DNA of 64,000 nt, taken from an uncultured Prevotellaceae bacterium. GTDB lineage: Bacteria > Bacteroidota > Bacteroidia > Bacteroidales > Bacteroidaceae. Below, piece after piece: positions 14,435 to 23,965 of this stretch. The notes under the pieces were generated by a model that worked only from the letters and a program-made list of their open reading frames with translations, ran no database searches and had not been told where the DNA came from. The position numbers and the translations under genes are program-made. Numbering within the stretch: position 1 is the stretch's first letter; the number at the start of each line of letters is the position of its first letter. The stretch is from positions 124,001-188,000 of the forward strand of contig ONDM01000006.1 in the NCBI GenBank assembly GCA_900316585.1. Direction: 5' to 3'.

Positions 14435-16372
14435 ATGAAGAAAATGAGAAGTATTTGCATATTGATGTTCATGGTGGCTTTCTTTCCGGCATTGGCTCAG
14501 GATGCTACGGTGACGGGACCTGATGGTAAGTTGAAGGTGGATTTGTTTTTCCCAAAGAAGGGAGAGGTGAATTATACCGTTACTTATGATGGGTTTTCCA
14601 TGTTGAGCAATTCAGCTTTGGGGTTAGAGACTAATCTGGGGAGATATGGTAAGAGAGACAAACTTTTGGGGCAGAATATCGATAAGGTGGAAGATACTTA
14701 CACTATGGATCGCATCAAGACCAGTCTGGTTCATTATAAAGCCAATCGTCTGGTATGTGATATTCAGACAGAAGATGGTCGCAACTGGCAATTGGAATTT
14801 CAGGTTAGTAATAATGATGTTGCTTTCCGCTACCTTCTTCCTAAAGAGGGTGAGACGGGTAGCGTGAGGGTGATGCGTGAAAAAACGGCATTCCATTTCC
14901 CTTCAGAGACAACCACTTTCCTCTGTCCGCAGAGTGATGCCATGATAGGGTGGAAGCGTACTAAGCCAAGCTATGAGGAATACTATAAGGCTGATGCCCC
15001 AATGAATATCCGTTCTGAATATGGGCATGGATATACTTTCCCTTGTCTGTTTCATGTAGGTGAGAACGGATGGGTTCTAGTTAGTGAGACTGGTGTAGAC
15101 AGTAAATATTGTGCATCCCGGTTAAGTGATTGTCAGTTTGATACTTATACGCTGGAATTCCCTATGCAGGAGGAGAACAACGGCAATGGCACATCAGAAC
15201 CGGCATTTGCTCTTCCAGGAGCTACACCTTGGCGAACTTTAACCATAGGGACCACATTGAAGCCAATAGTGGAAACAACGGTAGCTTGGGATGTGGTAAA
15301 ACCTCTTTATTCCACAGAAAACAAGTATAAGTTTGGAAAGGGGACATGGAGTTGGATTCTATGGCAGGATAAAAGCATCAATTATGATGATCAGGTAAAG
15401 TTTGTGGATTTGGCTTCAGCCATGGGCTATTCCTACGTCTTAGTTGATAATTTCTGGGATACGGAAATAGGACGTGATAGAATTGTGGATTTGATTAATT
15501 ATGCCAAAAGTAAGCATGTGGATGTGTTCCTTTGGTATAGCTCCAGTGGTTATTGGAATGATATCGTGCAGGGTCCGGTGAATTGCATGGATAACTCTAT
15601 TATCCGCAAGCAGGAGATGCGGTGGCTTCATAGTATTGGAGTGAAAGGAATCAAGGTTGACTTCTTTGGTGGAGACAAGCAAGAGACCATGCGTTTATAT
15701 GAACAGATTTTGAGTGACGCTGATGACAATGGTCTGATGGTGATTTTCCATGGATGTACTATGCCTAGAGGTTGGGAACGTATGTATCCAAACTATGTAG
15801 GGAGCGAGGCTGTTCGAGCTAGTGAGAATCTGGTATTCAATCAAAGTGACTGTGATATAGAGGCTTTCAATGCCTGTCTTCACCCTTTTATCCGCAATAC
15901 TCTGGGTAGTATGGAGTTTGGAGGTTGTTTCATGAATCATCAGCTTCGAAAAGACAACAAGAAAGGCAATACTCGCCGTACGACGGACATATTCCAACTT
16001 GCAACAACGATTCTTTTCCAGAATCCTATTCAGAATTTTGCCTTGGCACCTAATAATCTGGAGGATGCTCCAAAGATATGTATGGATTTCTTGAAAGAAG
16101 TACCAACAGTTTGGGATGAAACAGTCTTTTTGGATGGATATCCTGGAAAATATGTCGTGCTAGCCCGTCGTAACGGAAACACTTGGTATGTTGGTGGCAT
16201 TAATGCAACAGCAGAACCCTTGAAATTGAAGTTGGATTTAAGTCCTTTGCATGTCATGAAGGTAAAGCATTTTGAAGGGGGAAACAACCCTGAAACAAAA
16301 TCGGTTAAAGTAAAAGATACCTATCTTGTTACCATAAATCCAAACGATGGTATTGTTCTAGTAAGTGAGTAA
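14435..16372 (+). CDS. secreted GH97 glycosidase, retaining subtype (alpha-galactosidase-like)
   Basis: 645 residues from ATG 14435, signal peptide ending FFPALAQ. The N-terminal beta-super-sandwich (about 25-280) leads to the TIM barrel with GKGTWSWILWQDKSINYDDQ, then GIKVDFFGGDKQE and NYVGSEAVRASEN. GH97 splits into inverting SusB-like enzymes and retaining enzymes with an Asp nucleophile. Here D409 in KVDF fits the nucleophile and E464 the acid/base; their 55-residue distance equals that of D415 and E470 as I recall them for the Bacteroides retaining alpha-galactosidase BtGH97b. So galactoside cleavage is more likely than SusB-type alpha-glucosidase. With the divergent GH51 it suggests debranching of galactose/arabinose side chains. 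Confidence 0.9.
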   Translation: MKKMRSICILMFMVAFFPALAQDATVTGPDGKLKVDLFFPKKGEVNYTVTYDGFSMLSNSALGLETNLGRYGKRDKLLGQNIDKVEDTYTMDRIKTSLVHYKANRLVCDIQTEDGRNWQLEFQVSNNDVAFRYLLPKEGETGSVRVMREKTAFHFPSETTTFLCPQSDAMIGWKRTKPSYEEYYKADAPMNIRSEYGHGYTFPCLFHVGENGWVLVSETGVDSKYCASRLSDCQFDTYTLEFPMQEENNGNGTSEPAFALPGATPWRTLTIGTTLKPIVETTVAWDVVKPLYSTENKYKFGKGTWSWILWQDKSINYDDQVKFVDLASAMGYSYVLVDNFWDTEIGRDRIVDLINYAKSKHVDVFLWYSSSGYWNDIVQGPVNCMDNSIIRKQEMRWLHSIGVKGIKVDFFGGDKQETMRLYEQILSDADDNGLMVIFHGCTMPRGWERMYPNYVGSEAVRASENLVFNQSDCDIEAFNACLHPFIRNTLGSMEFGGCFMNHQLRKDNKKGNTRRTTDIFQLATTILFQNPIQNFALAPNNLEDAPKICMDFLKEVPTVWDETVFLDGYPGKYVVLARRNGNTWYVGGINATAEPLKLKLDLSPLHVMKVKHFEGGNNPETKSVKVKDTYLVTINPNDGIVLVSE

Positions 16373-16393
16373 ATGTTATAAATAGTTTATATC

Positions 16394-16425
16394 TTTGGGG
16401 ATTTGGTTCAAACTGCGTATTTTTG
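16394..16425 (+). promoter_or_regulatory. promoter of the second TPR gene
   Basis: TTTG at 16394-16397, 20 nt, TATTTTTG at 16418-16425. The TTG inside the -7 element (16423) is in frame but cannot be the start; ATG 16453 is used. Confidence 0.75.
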
Positions 16426-16452
16426 CAATTGCATTGTAAAGGTATTAATTTT

Positions 16453-17625
16453 ATGAGAGGGAAGATTATTTTATTGTTTCTTTTTATCTTGTCTATGCTG
16501 GCACCTATACAGGTGTCTGCACAGAAAGTGAAGTTGCATAATTTTCGCGAGGCTCGTAATTATTTGAAAAACAACAAGAAAGGGGAAGTTGATAAAATCA
16601 TAAAGAAGCTAACCCCTGCAGATAGCATAGAGAAGAAATACTTAACAGGCATGATAAACCAGTACTCTATCGAACAGTCTAATGTGAATGTTTACTGGGG
16701 TACAAAGGTCGATACTGCCAACGTTTTCAAGACGGTCTATTCAATGTATGAGAATTATTATGCTAGTTATCCTTTTATAAAGGATAGAAGTCTTTATGCG
16801 AACCCATTGATAGAAGCTTTTCGAAGATACCAAAGTAACTTAGGGATAGGTGGTAACTATTTTGTAGCTCATAAAGATTATGATCAGGCATATAAGTTCT
16901 ATGATATTTTCTTGAGACTTAAAGATGAACAACTTATATCCGTTCCCGACACGTTATTGAAAAGGGTTTATGGAAATGCTGTGATTGCTGCTAACCAGTC
17001 AAACCGGTATGAAGATGTAGTGCGTTTAGCTAATGAAGCTCTAGCCTCAGGATATAACACGGAAGATATAGACATTCAACTTTGTGGTGTGTTGCGCAAA
17101 ATGGATAGGAAAGAGGAATGGGTTTCAGCTCTTAAACAGTCTATAAAACGCCATCCAGAGCAGTTCGCTTTCTATGGGATGCTGATAGATTACTATCTAC
17201 AGGATAATCATGCAGATGATGCGATGGTCTTGGCTGATGATTTGATTCAGACAGATTCAACTAATTATTTGAATTGTTTTGTAAAAGGATATGTTTGTTT
17301 GCATACACACGATTTAGATAATGCCCAACATTGGTTAGAAAAATCATATGCCATTAATTCTAGTTACGTGCCAGTACTCTCAAGTCTTGGTTTTTGTATA
17401 ATTAAACAAGCAGAAAAAATAGAGAATTCTATCACTCATTTTCCATTTACGCAGGAAGAAAAGGAAGAAATAAATGGAGTTTACAGAAAGGCTCTAGAGT
17501 ATTTGGAAAAATGCCGTGAACTAGCTCCAAAAGATAAAGCCCAATGGGCTGATTCTTTATGGAAAGTATATTATAAGTTGAATGAAGGAGAAAAGTTGGA
17601 CGAAATAGAAAGGCTGATGGATTAA
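16453..17625 (+). CDS. secreted TPR protein, paralogue of the gyrA-adjacent one
   Basis: 390 residues from ATG 16453, signal peptide IILLFLFILSMLAPIQVSAQ. Helical throughout, with TPR-like units such as YDQAYKFYDIFLRLKDEQ, ADDAMVLADDLIQTDSTN, LDNAQHWLEKSYAINSSY and ALEYLEKCRELAPKDKAQW. From about residue 210 it can be laid over the protein at 1060-2136 (EWVSALKQSIKRHPEQ against EFLAALKEGLEKFPND, and the same C-terminal motif). It has its own promoter and shares a terminator with addB. The function is unknown. Confidence 0.8.
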   Translation: MRGKIILLFLFILSMLAPIQVSAQKVKLHNFREARNYLKNNKKGEVDKIIKKLTPADSIEKKYLTGMINQYSIEQSNVNVYWGTKVDTANVFKTVYSMYENYYASYPFIKDRSLYANPLIEAFRRYQSNLGIGGNYFVAHKDYDQAYKFYDIFLRLKDEQLISVPDTLLKRVYGNAVIAANQSNRYEDVVRLANEALASGYNTEDIDIQLCGVLRKMDRKEEWVSALKQSIKRHPEQFAFYGMLIDYYLQDNHADDAMVLADDLIQTDSTNYLNCFVKGYVCLHTHDLDNAQHWLEKSYAINSSYVPVLSSLGFCIIKQAEKIENSITHFPFTQEEKEEINGVYRKALEYLEKCRELAPKDKAQWADSLWKVYYKLNEGEKLDEIERLMD

Positions 17626-17639
17626 CCATCAGCCTTTCT
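17607..17639. terminator. terminator whose loop holds a stop codon
   Basis: Arms 17607-17620 and 17626-17639 form a perfect 14-bp stem (AGAAAGGCTGATGG / CCATCAGCCTTTCT). The 5-nt loop ATTAA contains the TAA of the TPR gene; the left arm encodes its last residues. The convergent addB stop lies 2 nt beyond the right arm, so the structure probably serves both genes. Confidence 0.8.
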
Positions 17640-17641
17640 AT

Positions 17642-20587
17642 TTATCTTCTACAAATACTGGCATAATCACAATACTGGCAATGGGATCCATCACATTGAG
17701 TGAAGGGTGTTTCTACATTAAAGAGTTCTTCAAGTTTCTCTTTTATTTTTAGTCTGTAATTATCGCCAATCTCTGTTTCAAAATCAGTGATACTAGATAT
17801 CTTCCCGTCTTCTTTCTTGATTTCTACTGCAGGTCGGTAATCGTCTCCAGCTGCCTTCTGAATATAGAATAGAGAAGGGCAAATAGGATAGTTATGAGGG
17901 TTTAGACCATTGTGGTTAACTTGCATAGCATAGAAGAATGTTTGTAAAGCATGATATTGTCGTCCACTGATGCCATTAAGGAATAAATCGTCCAATGTGC
18001 TGGCTTTTTGAGGGCTTCCGCTTGTCTTGTAATCGATAATTCGTAGAATACGTTTTCCTGTCTCTTTATCAGTATATTCATCCATCCTATCTATGTTTCC
18101 TCCTACATTTATCCAGGTCTCTTGACCATTGACTTGAAAATGTACTTTGTCATAAATTGGCTTTTCCAATCCTCTGATAGTAAATGGAACTAAACTTAGG
18201 TCACGTTGCAGTAGTTGCTTAACATAACGTAACATGACATGTTGAATAATGTATTGAATCCCGTTTAGGGTTGGCATTTCCTCTTCCGGATTCTCCATTT
18301 TGAAGACCTCTGTTTTTAAGAAATGGTTTACAGTTTCATGAAGGAAATAATCATTTTTTAAAATATCCTGAAGCATGGATTCTGTAATATCTCCTGTTCC
18401 TGTACCATGTGTAAGTTTTAGGTAGATAGCTTCACTGCATTTATGGAAAATGTTACCAAATGTAGCATTATCAATATCATCAGTAATCTCTTCAGGAACG
18501 TTAATGCCTGCTATGTAATGGAAATAAAATTCTAGAGGACAATTGATATAGGTGTTTAAAGCAGAAGGAGAGAGGTATTTTCTATTTGTTTTGCCATCAG
18601 GCCTTTTATTTTCTTTTTGGTATCTACTGATTAGACTATTAAGCATTTCAGGTGTTTTTGGAATGCTAATTTCCTGAGCTATAACAGGCTCCTGCTCAGT
18701 GGTGAGTGTCCTTAAAGTAATATGGTGGTTCTCTGGGTGCTCAATAAGATATTGAAGCAAGAACCTGCTCATTTCACCTTTTTGAAGTCCTTCGGTGTTA
18801 TTATTATAAACGAAAGTAATTTTTTCAGTCCGTTGCAGTAGACGATAGAAATAATATGCATAGACAGCCATTTTATGCTCAACAAGCGTCATCTGGAATG
18901 CTCGGCGTAGGTTATATGGTATAAAGCTGGCGTTATTCCCACTTTTAGGTAGCAAACCTTCGTTGAGGCTAAGCATAATGATGTGCTTGAAATCCAGACA
19001 GCGAGTTTCCAGAACACCCATAACCTGAAGACCAGTGATGGGTTCTCCATGGAATGGGATGCTGGCACTATTCATTAATTGATCTATGAAGCGGATCAGA
19101 GTCTTACTATTCACTGTAAGTATTTTATCCTCCACCTCTTTTATGAGCCTGTTGAGCAAGGTGTAAGCAGTAAACATGGCTTCATGGTAAAGTGGTGTGA
19201 ATGTCGCATTTATATTCTCTTTAAGATTGCTCAGACTGTGTGCTGCAATTTCTACTTGTTTTCTAAGGTAAATTAGGAACTCTGCGGGGTCATCTTCAAG
19301 ACATGTTGCAGGGAATAAAAGGGATAGCAGATCATCCTCATGGAAATCCATAGGAGAAGGATAGAACTTATTTTTATTAGTAAGGTCATTAAGTTTTTCT
19401 GCTGCATGTTCACTCATCATTTGTGCATAAGGATGGAGTAAGACAGCTCGGACTTCTGCAAATCTATAACACTCTTTTTCTTTATTGTATCCAGAAATGT
19501 GCAATTCACAGAGTGCTTTAACAAAACTGTAGATAGGTGTGCTGCTCAATGGAAATCCCATTGTAATGTTGAGATTTTCTATATCATCTGGTAGTGCGTG
19601 TAGTACTGGTTCCAGTAGAGTTTCATTGCATAATACTACAGCCGTTTTGCTTTCTTTTTTTGTGATGTTTTGCTTAAGCCAAGGAGAAATATAGTTTACT
19701 TGTGCATTTTCTGTAGCTGCAGCTATAATTTCTACTTCTTTTGGCTTTTTCATACTTTGGAAATAGGATTCCGGCAATTCATTTTTAAAACTTAATAAGT
19801 TTCTTTTTAGGAATAGACCAGCCTCCATTTCTCCTTCTTTCCCATTGAGATAGTAAAGATCATAATCCCAATAAAATAATGCTTTTCCTGTTTCTTTAAT
19901 CTTTTCAAATAGGGTTTCTTCTACTTTGTCCAACAGGTTGAAGCCTACGAAAATATATTTATCTGCAGTTAGATGTTTTGGTTGAAGGTTGTTTACTACA
20001 TGACGAAACAGGGCACCTTCATATAATAAGTTCTCTGTTAACAGATGCTCCTTAAACTGAATATAGAGTGTTCCTAATATATCCCAGACATGGATAAATT
20101 CCTGTTGGATCTGTGTGTCGTTGAATTGGAAACTGTCAAAAAAAAGTCCTAGGGCATTGCGTTGCTCATCTGAAAGAAAATCTAAATCATTCAAATCTTT
20201 GAGTTCTTTCAAATTCTGAAACAGTTTTTCTGCAGGCACCATGTTTTTATCCACATCATCAAAATCGGACAATAAAAGTTCTCCCCACGAATAAAAACGG
20301 TCTAGAGGCATGTCTTGTTCGGTAAGATGACGCAATTTGCAGTAAATAGGGTAGAGCTCACATACTAATCTTATTTTATCTGGAACTTCTATGTTGCTGA
20401 ATTTTCTGAAAAGTTCAGAAATAGTTATATATGTGGGAGCCCAGACAGGTTGATCTGAGGCTTGTGCTAGATACTCGTTCATAAAAAGGCTTGCACGTTT
20501 GTTGGGGAAGATGATTACCATTTTTTGCAACTTGTTTCCAAAGCGTGCAACTAAATCTTGTGCTATATAATTCAAGAATGTTTCCAT
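17642..20587 (-). CDS. addB: AddB-like PD-(D/E)XK nuclease subunit
   Basis: 981 residues. The N-terminal part is an inactivated helicase fold starting MVIIFPNKRASLFMNEYL; no intact Walker A is seen. The C-terminal nuclease has YLSPSALNTYINCPLEFYFHY, FGNIFHKCSEAIY and RILRIIDYKTSG (D-x-K of the catalytic site). Four cysteines of an AddB-type iron-sulfur cluster are present: one in NCPLEF and three in the last 16 residues (CDGSHCQYCDYASIC). AddAB processes double-strand breaks for RecA loading, the role RecBCD has in E. coli. The gene starts 1 nt after the addA stop, so both are made from one transcript. Confidence 0.88.
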   Translation of the reverse strand: METFLNYIAQDLVARFGNKLQKMVIIFPNKRASLFMNEYLAQASDQPVWAPTYITISELFRKFSNIEVPDKIRLVCELYPIYCKLRHLTEQDMPLDRFYSWGELLLSDFDDVDKNMVPAEKLFQNLKELKDLNDLDFLSDEQRNALGLFFDSFQFNDTQIQQEFIHVWDILGTLYIQFKEHLLTENLLYEGALFRHVVNNLQPKHLTADKYIFVGFNLLDKVEETLFEKIKETGKALFYWDYDLYYLNGKEGEMEAGLFLKRNLLSFKNELPESYFQSMKKPKEVEIIAAATENAQVNYISPWLKQNITKKESKTAVVLCNETLLEPVLHALPDDIENLNITMGFPLSSTPIYSFVKALCELHISGYNKEKECYRFAEVRAVLLHPYAQMMSEHAAEKLNDLTNKNKFYPSPMDFHEDDLLSLLFPATCLEDDPAEFLIYLRKQVEIAAHSLSNLKENINATFTPLYHEAMFTAYTLLNRLIKEVEDKILTVNSKTLIRFIDQLMNSASIPFHGEPITGLQVMGVLETRCLDFKHIIMLSLNEGLLPKSGNNASFIPYNLRRAFQMTLVEHKMAVYAYYFYRLLQRTEKITFVYNNNTEGLQKGEMSRFLLQYLIEHPENHHITLRTLTTEQEPVIAQEISIPKTPEMLNSLISRYQKENKRPDGKTNRKYLSPSALNTYINCPLEFYFHYIAGINVPEEITDDIDNATFGNIFHKCSEAIYLKLTHGTGTGDITESMLQDILKNDYFLHETVNHFLKTEVFKMENPEEEMPTLNGIQYIIQHVMLRYVKQLLQRDLSLVPFTIRGLEKPIYDKVHFQVNGQETWINVGGNIDRMDEYTDKETGKRILRIIDYKTSGSPQKASTLDDLFLNGISGRQYHALQTFFYAMQVNHNGLNPHNYPICPSLFYIQKAAGDDYRPAVEIKKEDGKISSITDFETEIGDNYRLKIKEKLEELFNVETPFTQCDGSHCQYCDYASICRR

Positions 20588-20588
20588 G

Positions 20589-23500
20589 TTAATTCAGTGT
20601 TACAGGTTCAATGTGATTTTTGTAGACATACCAAAGGTAACCTTCTACTTTTTGATACCCCATTTGTAAAAATAGATTCATATATCCTTGAACCTGCCTT
20701 ATGTAATCAGGTTTTGTATTTCCGAATTTAAAATCTACTACCACAACTTTGTCATCTTTTATCATAACACGGTCTGGGCGAAGAGCTTTAAATCCATCGT
20801 CTGCCTTCTGCAAGAAGGAACATTCATTAATCACCTCCCACCTTTCTGAAAACCAGTCTTTTGCAATAGGATTTTGTAAGGCGTTGTGAACTAATTTGAC
20901 AATTCGTTTCTGGGTTAGGTTGCTACCAATAATACCTTCGAATTCATATTGTTTCAGCATTGGTTCCACATCTTTAATAGTATGAATGTTGGAAAATAAG
21001 CTATGCAAAATGAGGCCTTGCTGGATGTAGTCTTGGTTTTTATGAGAGTCATCATCTGCTATAAATTGTTGACTTTTGTTACTTTGTTGGAATCCGATAT
21101 GAGTGATATGATTCTCTATTTTCACAGGTGTCTCTTCAGGAATAGCCAATAATGGGTTTTTTGAATGTTTTTCTTTTTTTGGGGGAAAAATAGGTGCTCC
21201 ATATGAATAGATGAAATCTTCCTTTTCATCTAATTTGTTCTCTTGATTGTTTAGTATTTTATGAATTAATGCAGATACATTATCAATACTGCCATTCTTT
21301 TTTGTAGGACATTTTCCTATAATAAAAAGATTAGCTTGAGGGCGTGTGAAAGCTACATAAAGCAGATTGATGTTGTCAATCCACTGTTGTTGTAACTCTT
21401 CATTGTACTTGTCATTGAACTTACTTTCCTTCATGTCTTTTCCAAAAGAGACGGGAACTATAGGAAGTTCAGTCTCTTCTTCAGAGTATGTTTCAGTCCA
21501 GACAGGGTCTCCATAACGAGTCAGCTCCCAGTCGCAGAACGGAATAATGACATGTTTAAATTCCAATCCTTTGGAAGAATGTATGGAATGTATTTGTATT
21601 CCGTTAATCTTTCCTGCAGGGATTTGCTTGCTGCTCAAGTTTTCTTCCCAATAGTTAAGGAAAGAAAGGATATCTCCAGATTCGTTTCTGAGAAATTCCA
21701 TTACTTGGTCTAAAAAGAAGAAAATGTAGGCCTCTTGGTGTTCTATCTCTTGAATGTGGAAGATCCGAATGATATTTTCTATCAGTTCATATAGAGGGAG
21801 TAATCGGAGCATTCCATATTGTTGTATAAATTCTTCTGGTAGCAACTTCAGACGGTCTTCTGCTCTAATTTGGCATATCTGGCTTAGGTCGATGTCATTA
21901 TGAAGTATTTTATTCTGATAAACAGTTACTAATTGAATCTGTGATAAAGTGTTTTCTTTAGTGTTCAAGTAACGTAAGGCTTCAATTATTGCACACACTG
22001 CCACTGACGCATTGAGTAGAAATGCCTCATTGGAAACAATCGGAACATTTTCCATGTTAAAGGCAAAGTATTTAGCAATATCTGGTATAGGCTTTTTTTT
22101 ACGGACAAGAATGGCAATGTCATTCATCTCTGCACCATTTTTCAGTAGATTTTTTACTATCTCAGATATTTCTTTTAGTGTTTCCTCTTGGTAGTCATTT
22201 TGCCTTTGTTCATTTTTTTCATTAATTAGAGTGACATGCACATAGCCTTTCTTTTCGTTCTGTTCCAAGGTGTTTTGACAAACATCATGGTATAGAGTCC
22301 GTATTTGTGGATTGATTCCATTTTGTTTTTCAAGTTCTTCCATTACATCTACTAAATGAACGAAGAATTTGTTGTTAAAATCTATGATATTTCCACAACT
22401 GCGTCGATTAGTATCTAAAGTAATTTCCCTGATATCAGCAATGTTTGGTAGTTCTTCATTAATATTCCCCAGAATTTTCCAGTCACCTTCTCTCCATCTG
22501 TATATACTTTGTTTGATATCTCCTACAAGGAGGCTGCTATTCCCTTTCGACAAGCATTCTATAAGCAAGGATTTGAAGTTGTCCCATTGCATGCGTGAAG
22601 TGTCTTGGAACTCATCTATCATAATATGTTTCAAATGAGTACCAATCTTTTCGAAGATAAAGGGAGCATCACTTCCATCAATTAGTTGATTCAAAAGGTG
22701 AGGAGTTTGAGCCAATAATAAACGATTATTTATTTTGTTTTCTTCTTGCAATTGTGCATGAATGCTGGAAAGCAACTGCAAATCGTTAAAGTTCTTGCGG
22801 ATGCAGAGGCATGTCTTAATGGTTTTGTTACTTTCAACTCTTGTCTTTTCAGCTTCTTTCAATAATGGAATCCATATGGTTTCAGCTAGTTTTGTTATTA
22901 GTTCTTTTTTAGGAGTATCTCCTGGCCATGCGTTAGGATTATCCATTAGTTCCTTTACTCGGGATTTGAAGATGTCATCGCAGAAATAACCATCTTTTAA
23001 TTTGAAAAAGTAATTTGCTCCAGTTCCTTTCTTCTTCCATTTGAAGTCATCCATATCTATACCATTTTCTTCCAGAGAATCAATAAAAGTATCTCCAAAG
23101 TGCTTCAATTTTTCCCTTTCTTGATCTATGGTAATTTGCAGATTCCTTTTGTAATTTTTGTATAATCCGTTTTTGAATCTTGTATGTAATATCTCTGCGT
23201 GTTTTTGGTAGTGCTTGTTGAATACATTCTTGCCAAATGCTTTTAGCTTTCGAGTAACATTCCAACTGCTGTTTTCCTCGATTCGTTCTCTAATGTAGTC
23301 CAATATCCAGTTGATAACCTGTGATTCGGCAGATAGACTTTCCATAAGTTTATCTACTGCGTCATCAATGGCAGTTTGTTGGTCTAGGTCTAGATTTATA
23401 TTATTAGATAAGTTCAGTTCATGTGCCAGATTACGTACAATCATCTGGAAGAAAGAATCTATGGTCTCAACATGAAAATAGGAGAAATCGTGTATGATAT

Positions 23501-23786
23501 TGTGTAGTGCTTTTTTGCAATTTTGTATTATTATTTCATCGTTCAAACCTAAATCCTCCTTGACTCTATCGAAATATGGTTGGGAATCTTCTAAACCGAC
23601 AGATATCCCATATAATTGTGATAGAATACGTTCTTTCATTTCTGAGGTAGCCTTGTTAGTGAAGGTTACAGCTAATATAGAACGGTAATTATCAGGTGAT
23701 TGTATGAGTAATTTTATATATTCTAAAGCTAAAGTGAAAGTCTTTCCTGATCCAGCTGATGCTTTATATACTTGTAATTCGGTCAT
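20589..23786 (-). CDS. addA: AddA-like UvrD-type helicase/nuclease
   Basis: 1065 residues from ATG 23786 (MTELQVYKASAGSGKT); a GTG 30 nt upstream is less likely. Superfamily-1 helicase motifs: Walker A ASAGSGKTFTL, motif Ia LAVTFTNKATSEMKER, motif II IMIDEFQDTSRMQWDNF, QSIYRWREGD, then motif V HSIHSSKGLEFKHVI and motif VI LLYVAFTRPQANLF. The C-terminal nuclease carries PDRVMIKDDKVVVVDFKFG, matching D-x(n)-DxK. It is the ATP-driven motor of the AddAB break-repair complex and acts in the cytoplasm. It is first in the two-gene operon, with the glycogen synthase gene divergent upstream. Confidence 0.9.
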   Translation of the reverse strand: MTELQVYKASAGSGKTFTLALEYIKLLIQSPDNYRSILAVTFTNKATSEMKERILSQLYGISVGLEDSQPYFDRVKEDLGLNDEIIIQNCKKALHNIIHDFSYFHVETIDSFFQMIVRNLAHELNLSNNINLDLDQQTAIDDAVDKLMESLSAESQVINWILDYIRERIEENSSWNVTRKLKAFGKNVFNKHYQKHAEILHTRFKNGLYKNYKRNLQITIDQEREKLKHFGDTFIDSLEENGIDMDDFKWKKKGTGANYFFKLKDGYFCDDIFKSRVKELMDNPNAWPGDTPKKELITKLAETIWIPLLKEAEKTRVESNKTIKTCLCIRKNFNDLQLLSSIHAQLQEENKINNRLLLAQTPHLLNQLIDGSDAPFIFEKIGTHLKHIMIDEFQDTSRMQWDNFKSLLIECLSKGNSSLLVGDIKQSIYRWREGDWKILGNINEELPNIADIREITLDTNRRSCGNIIDFNNKFFVHLVDVMEELEKQNGINPQIRTLYHDVCQNTLEQNEKKGYVHVTLINEKNEQRQNDYQEETLKEISEIVKNLLKNGAEMNDIAILVRKKKPIPDIAKYFAFNMENVPIVSNEAFLLNASVAVCAIIEALRYLNTKENTLSQIQLVTVYQNKILHNDIDLSQICQIRAEDRLKLLPEEFIQQYGMLRLLPLYELIENIIRIFHIQEIEHQEAYIFFFLDQVMEFLRNESGDILSFLNYWEENLSSKQIPAGKINGIQIHSIHSSKGLEFKHVIIPFCDWELTRYGDPVWTETYSEEETELPIVPVSFGKDMKESKFNDKYNEELQQQWIDNINLLYVAFTRPQANLFIIGKCPTKKNGSIDNVSALIHKILNNQENKLDEKEDFIYSYGAPIFPPKKEKHSKNPLLAIPEETPVKIENHITHIGFQQSNKSQQFIADDDSHKNQDYIQQGLILHSLFSNIHTIKDVEPMLKQYEFEGIIGSNLTQKRIVKLVHNALQNPIAKDWFSERWEVINECSFLQKADDGFKALRPDRVMIKDDKVVVVDFKFGNTKPDYIRQVQGYMNLFLQMGYQKVEGYLWYVYKNHIEPVTLN

Positions 23787-23884
23787 TTGTGCTTTGTTTT
23801 CTGGCGAAAATACCACTTTTTCATTAATTTTTAGGTTTCTTTAAATAAAAATTTCCACTTCTTTCTTAATCCGGATAAAATTAC

Positions 23885-23892
23885 TATCTTTG
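23885..23892 (+). promoter_or_regulatory. -7 element of the glycogen synthase operon
   Basis: TATCTTTG, 73 nt before the start codon. There is no clear TTG at the -33 position. Confidence 0.5.
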
Positions 23893-23965
23893 CAGCCGAT
23901 TACAAAGATAAGGTAAAAAATATCTCGTGCGAAGTGTACGAAGTTAAGAGTGATTTTACGTAACA

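Noticed and set aside
12806-16372. Full polysaccharide-utilisation locus
   Set aside because: There is no SusC/SusD pair or hybrid two-component sensor around the GH51/GH97 genes.
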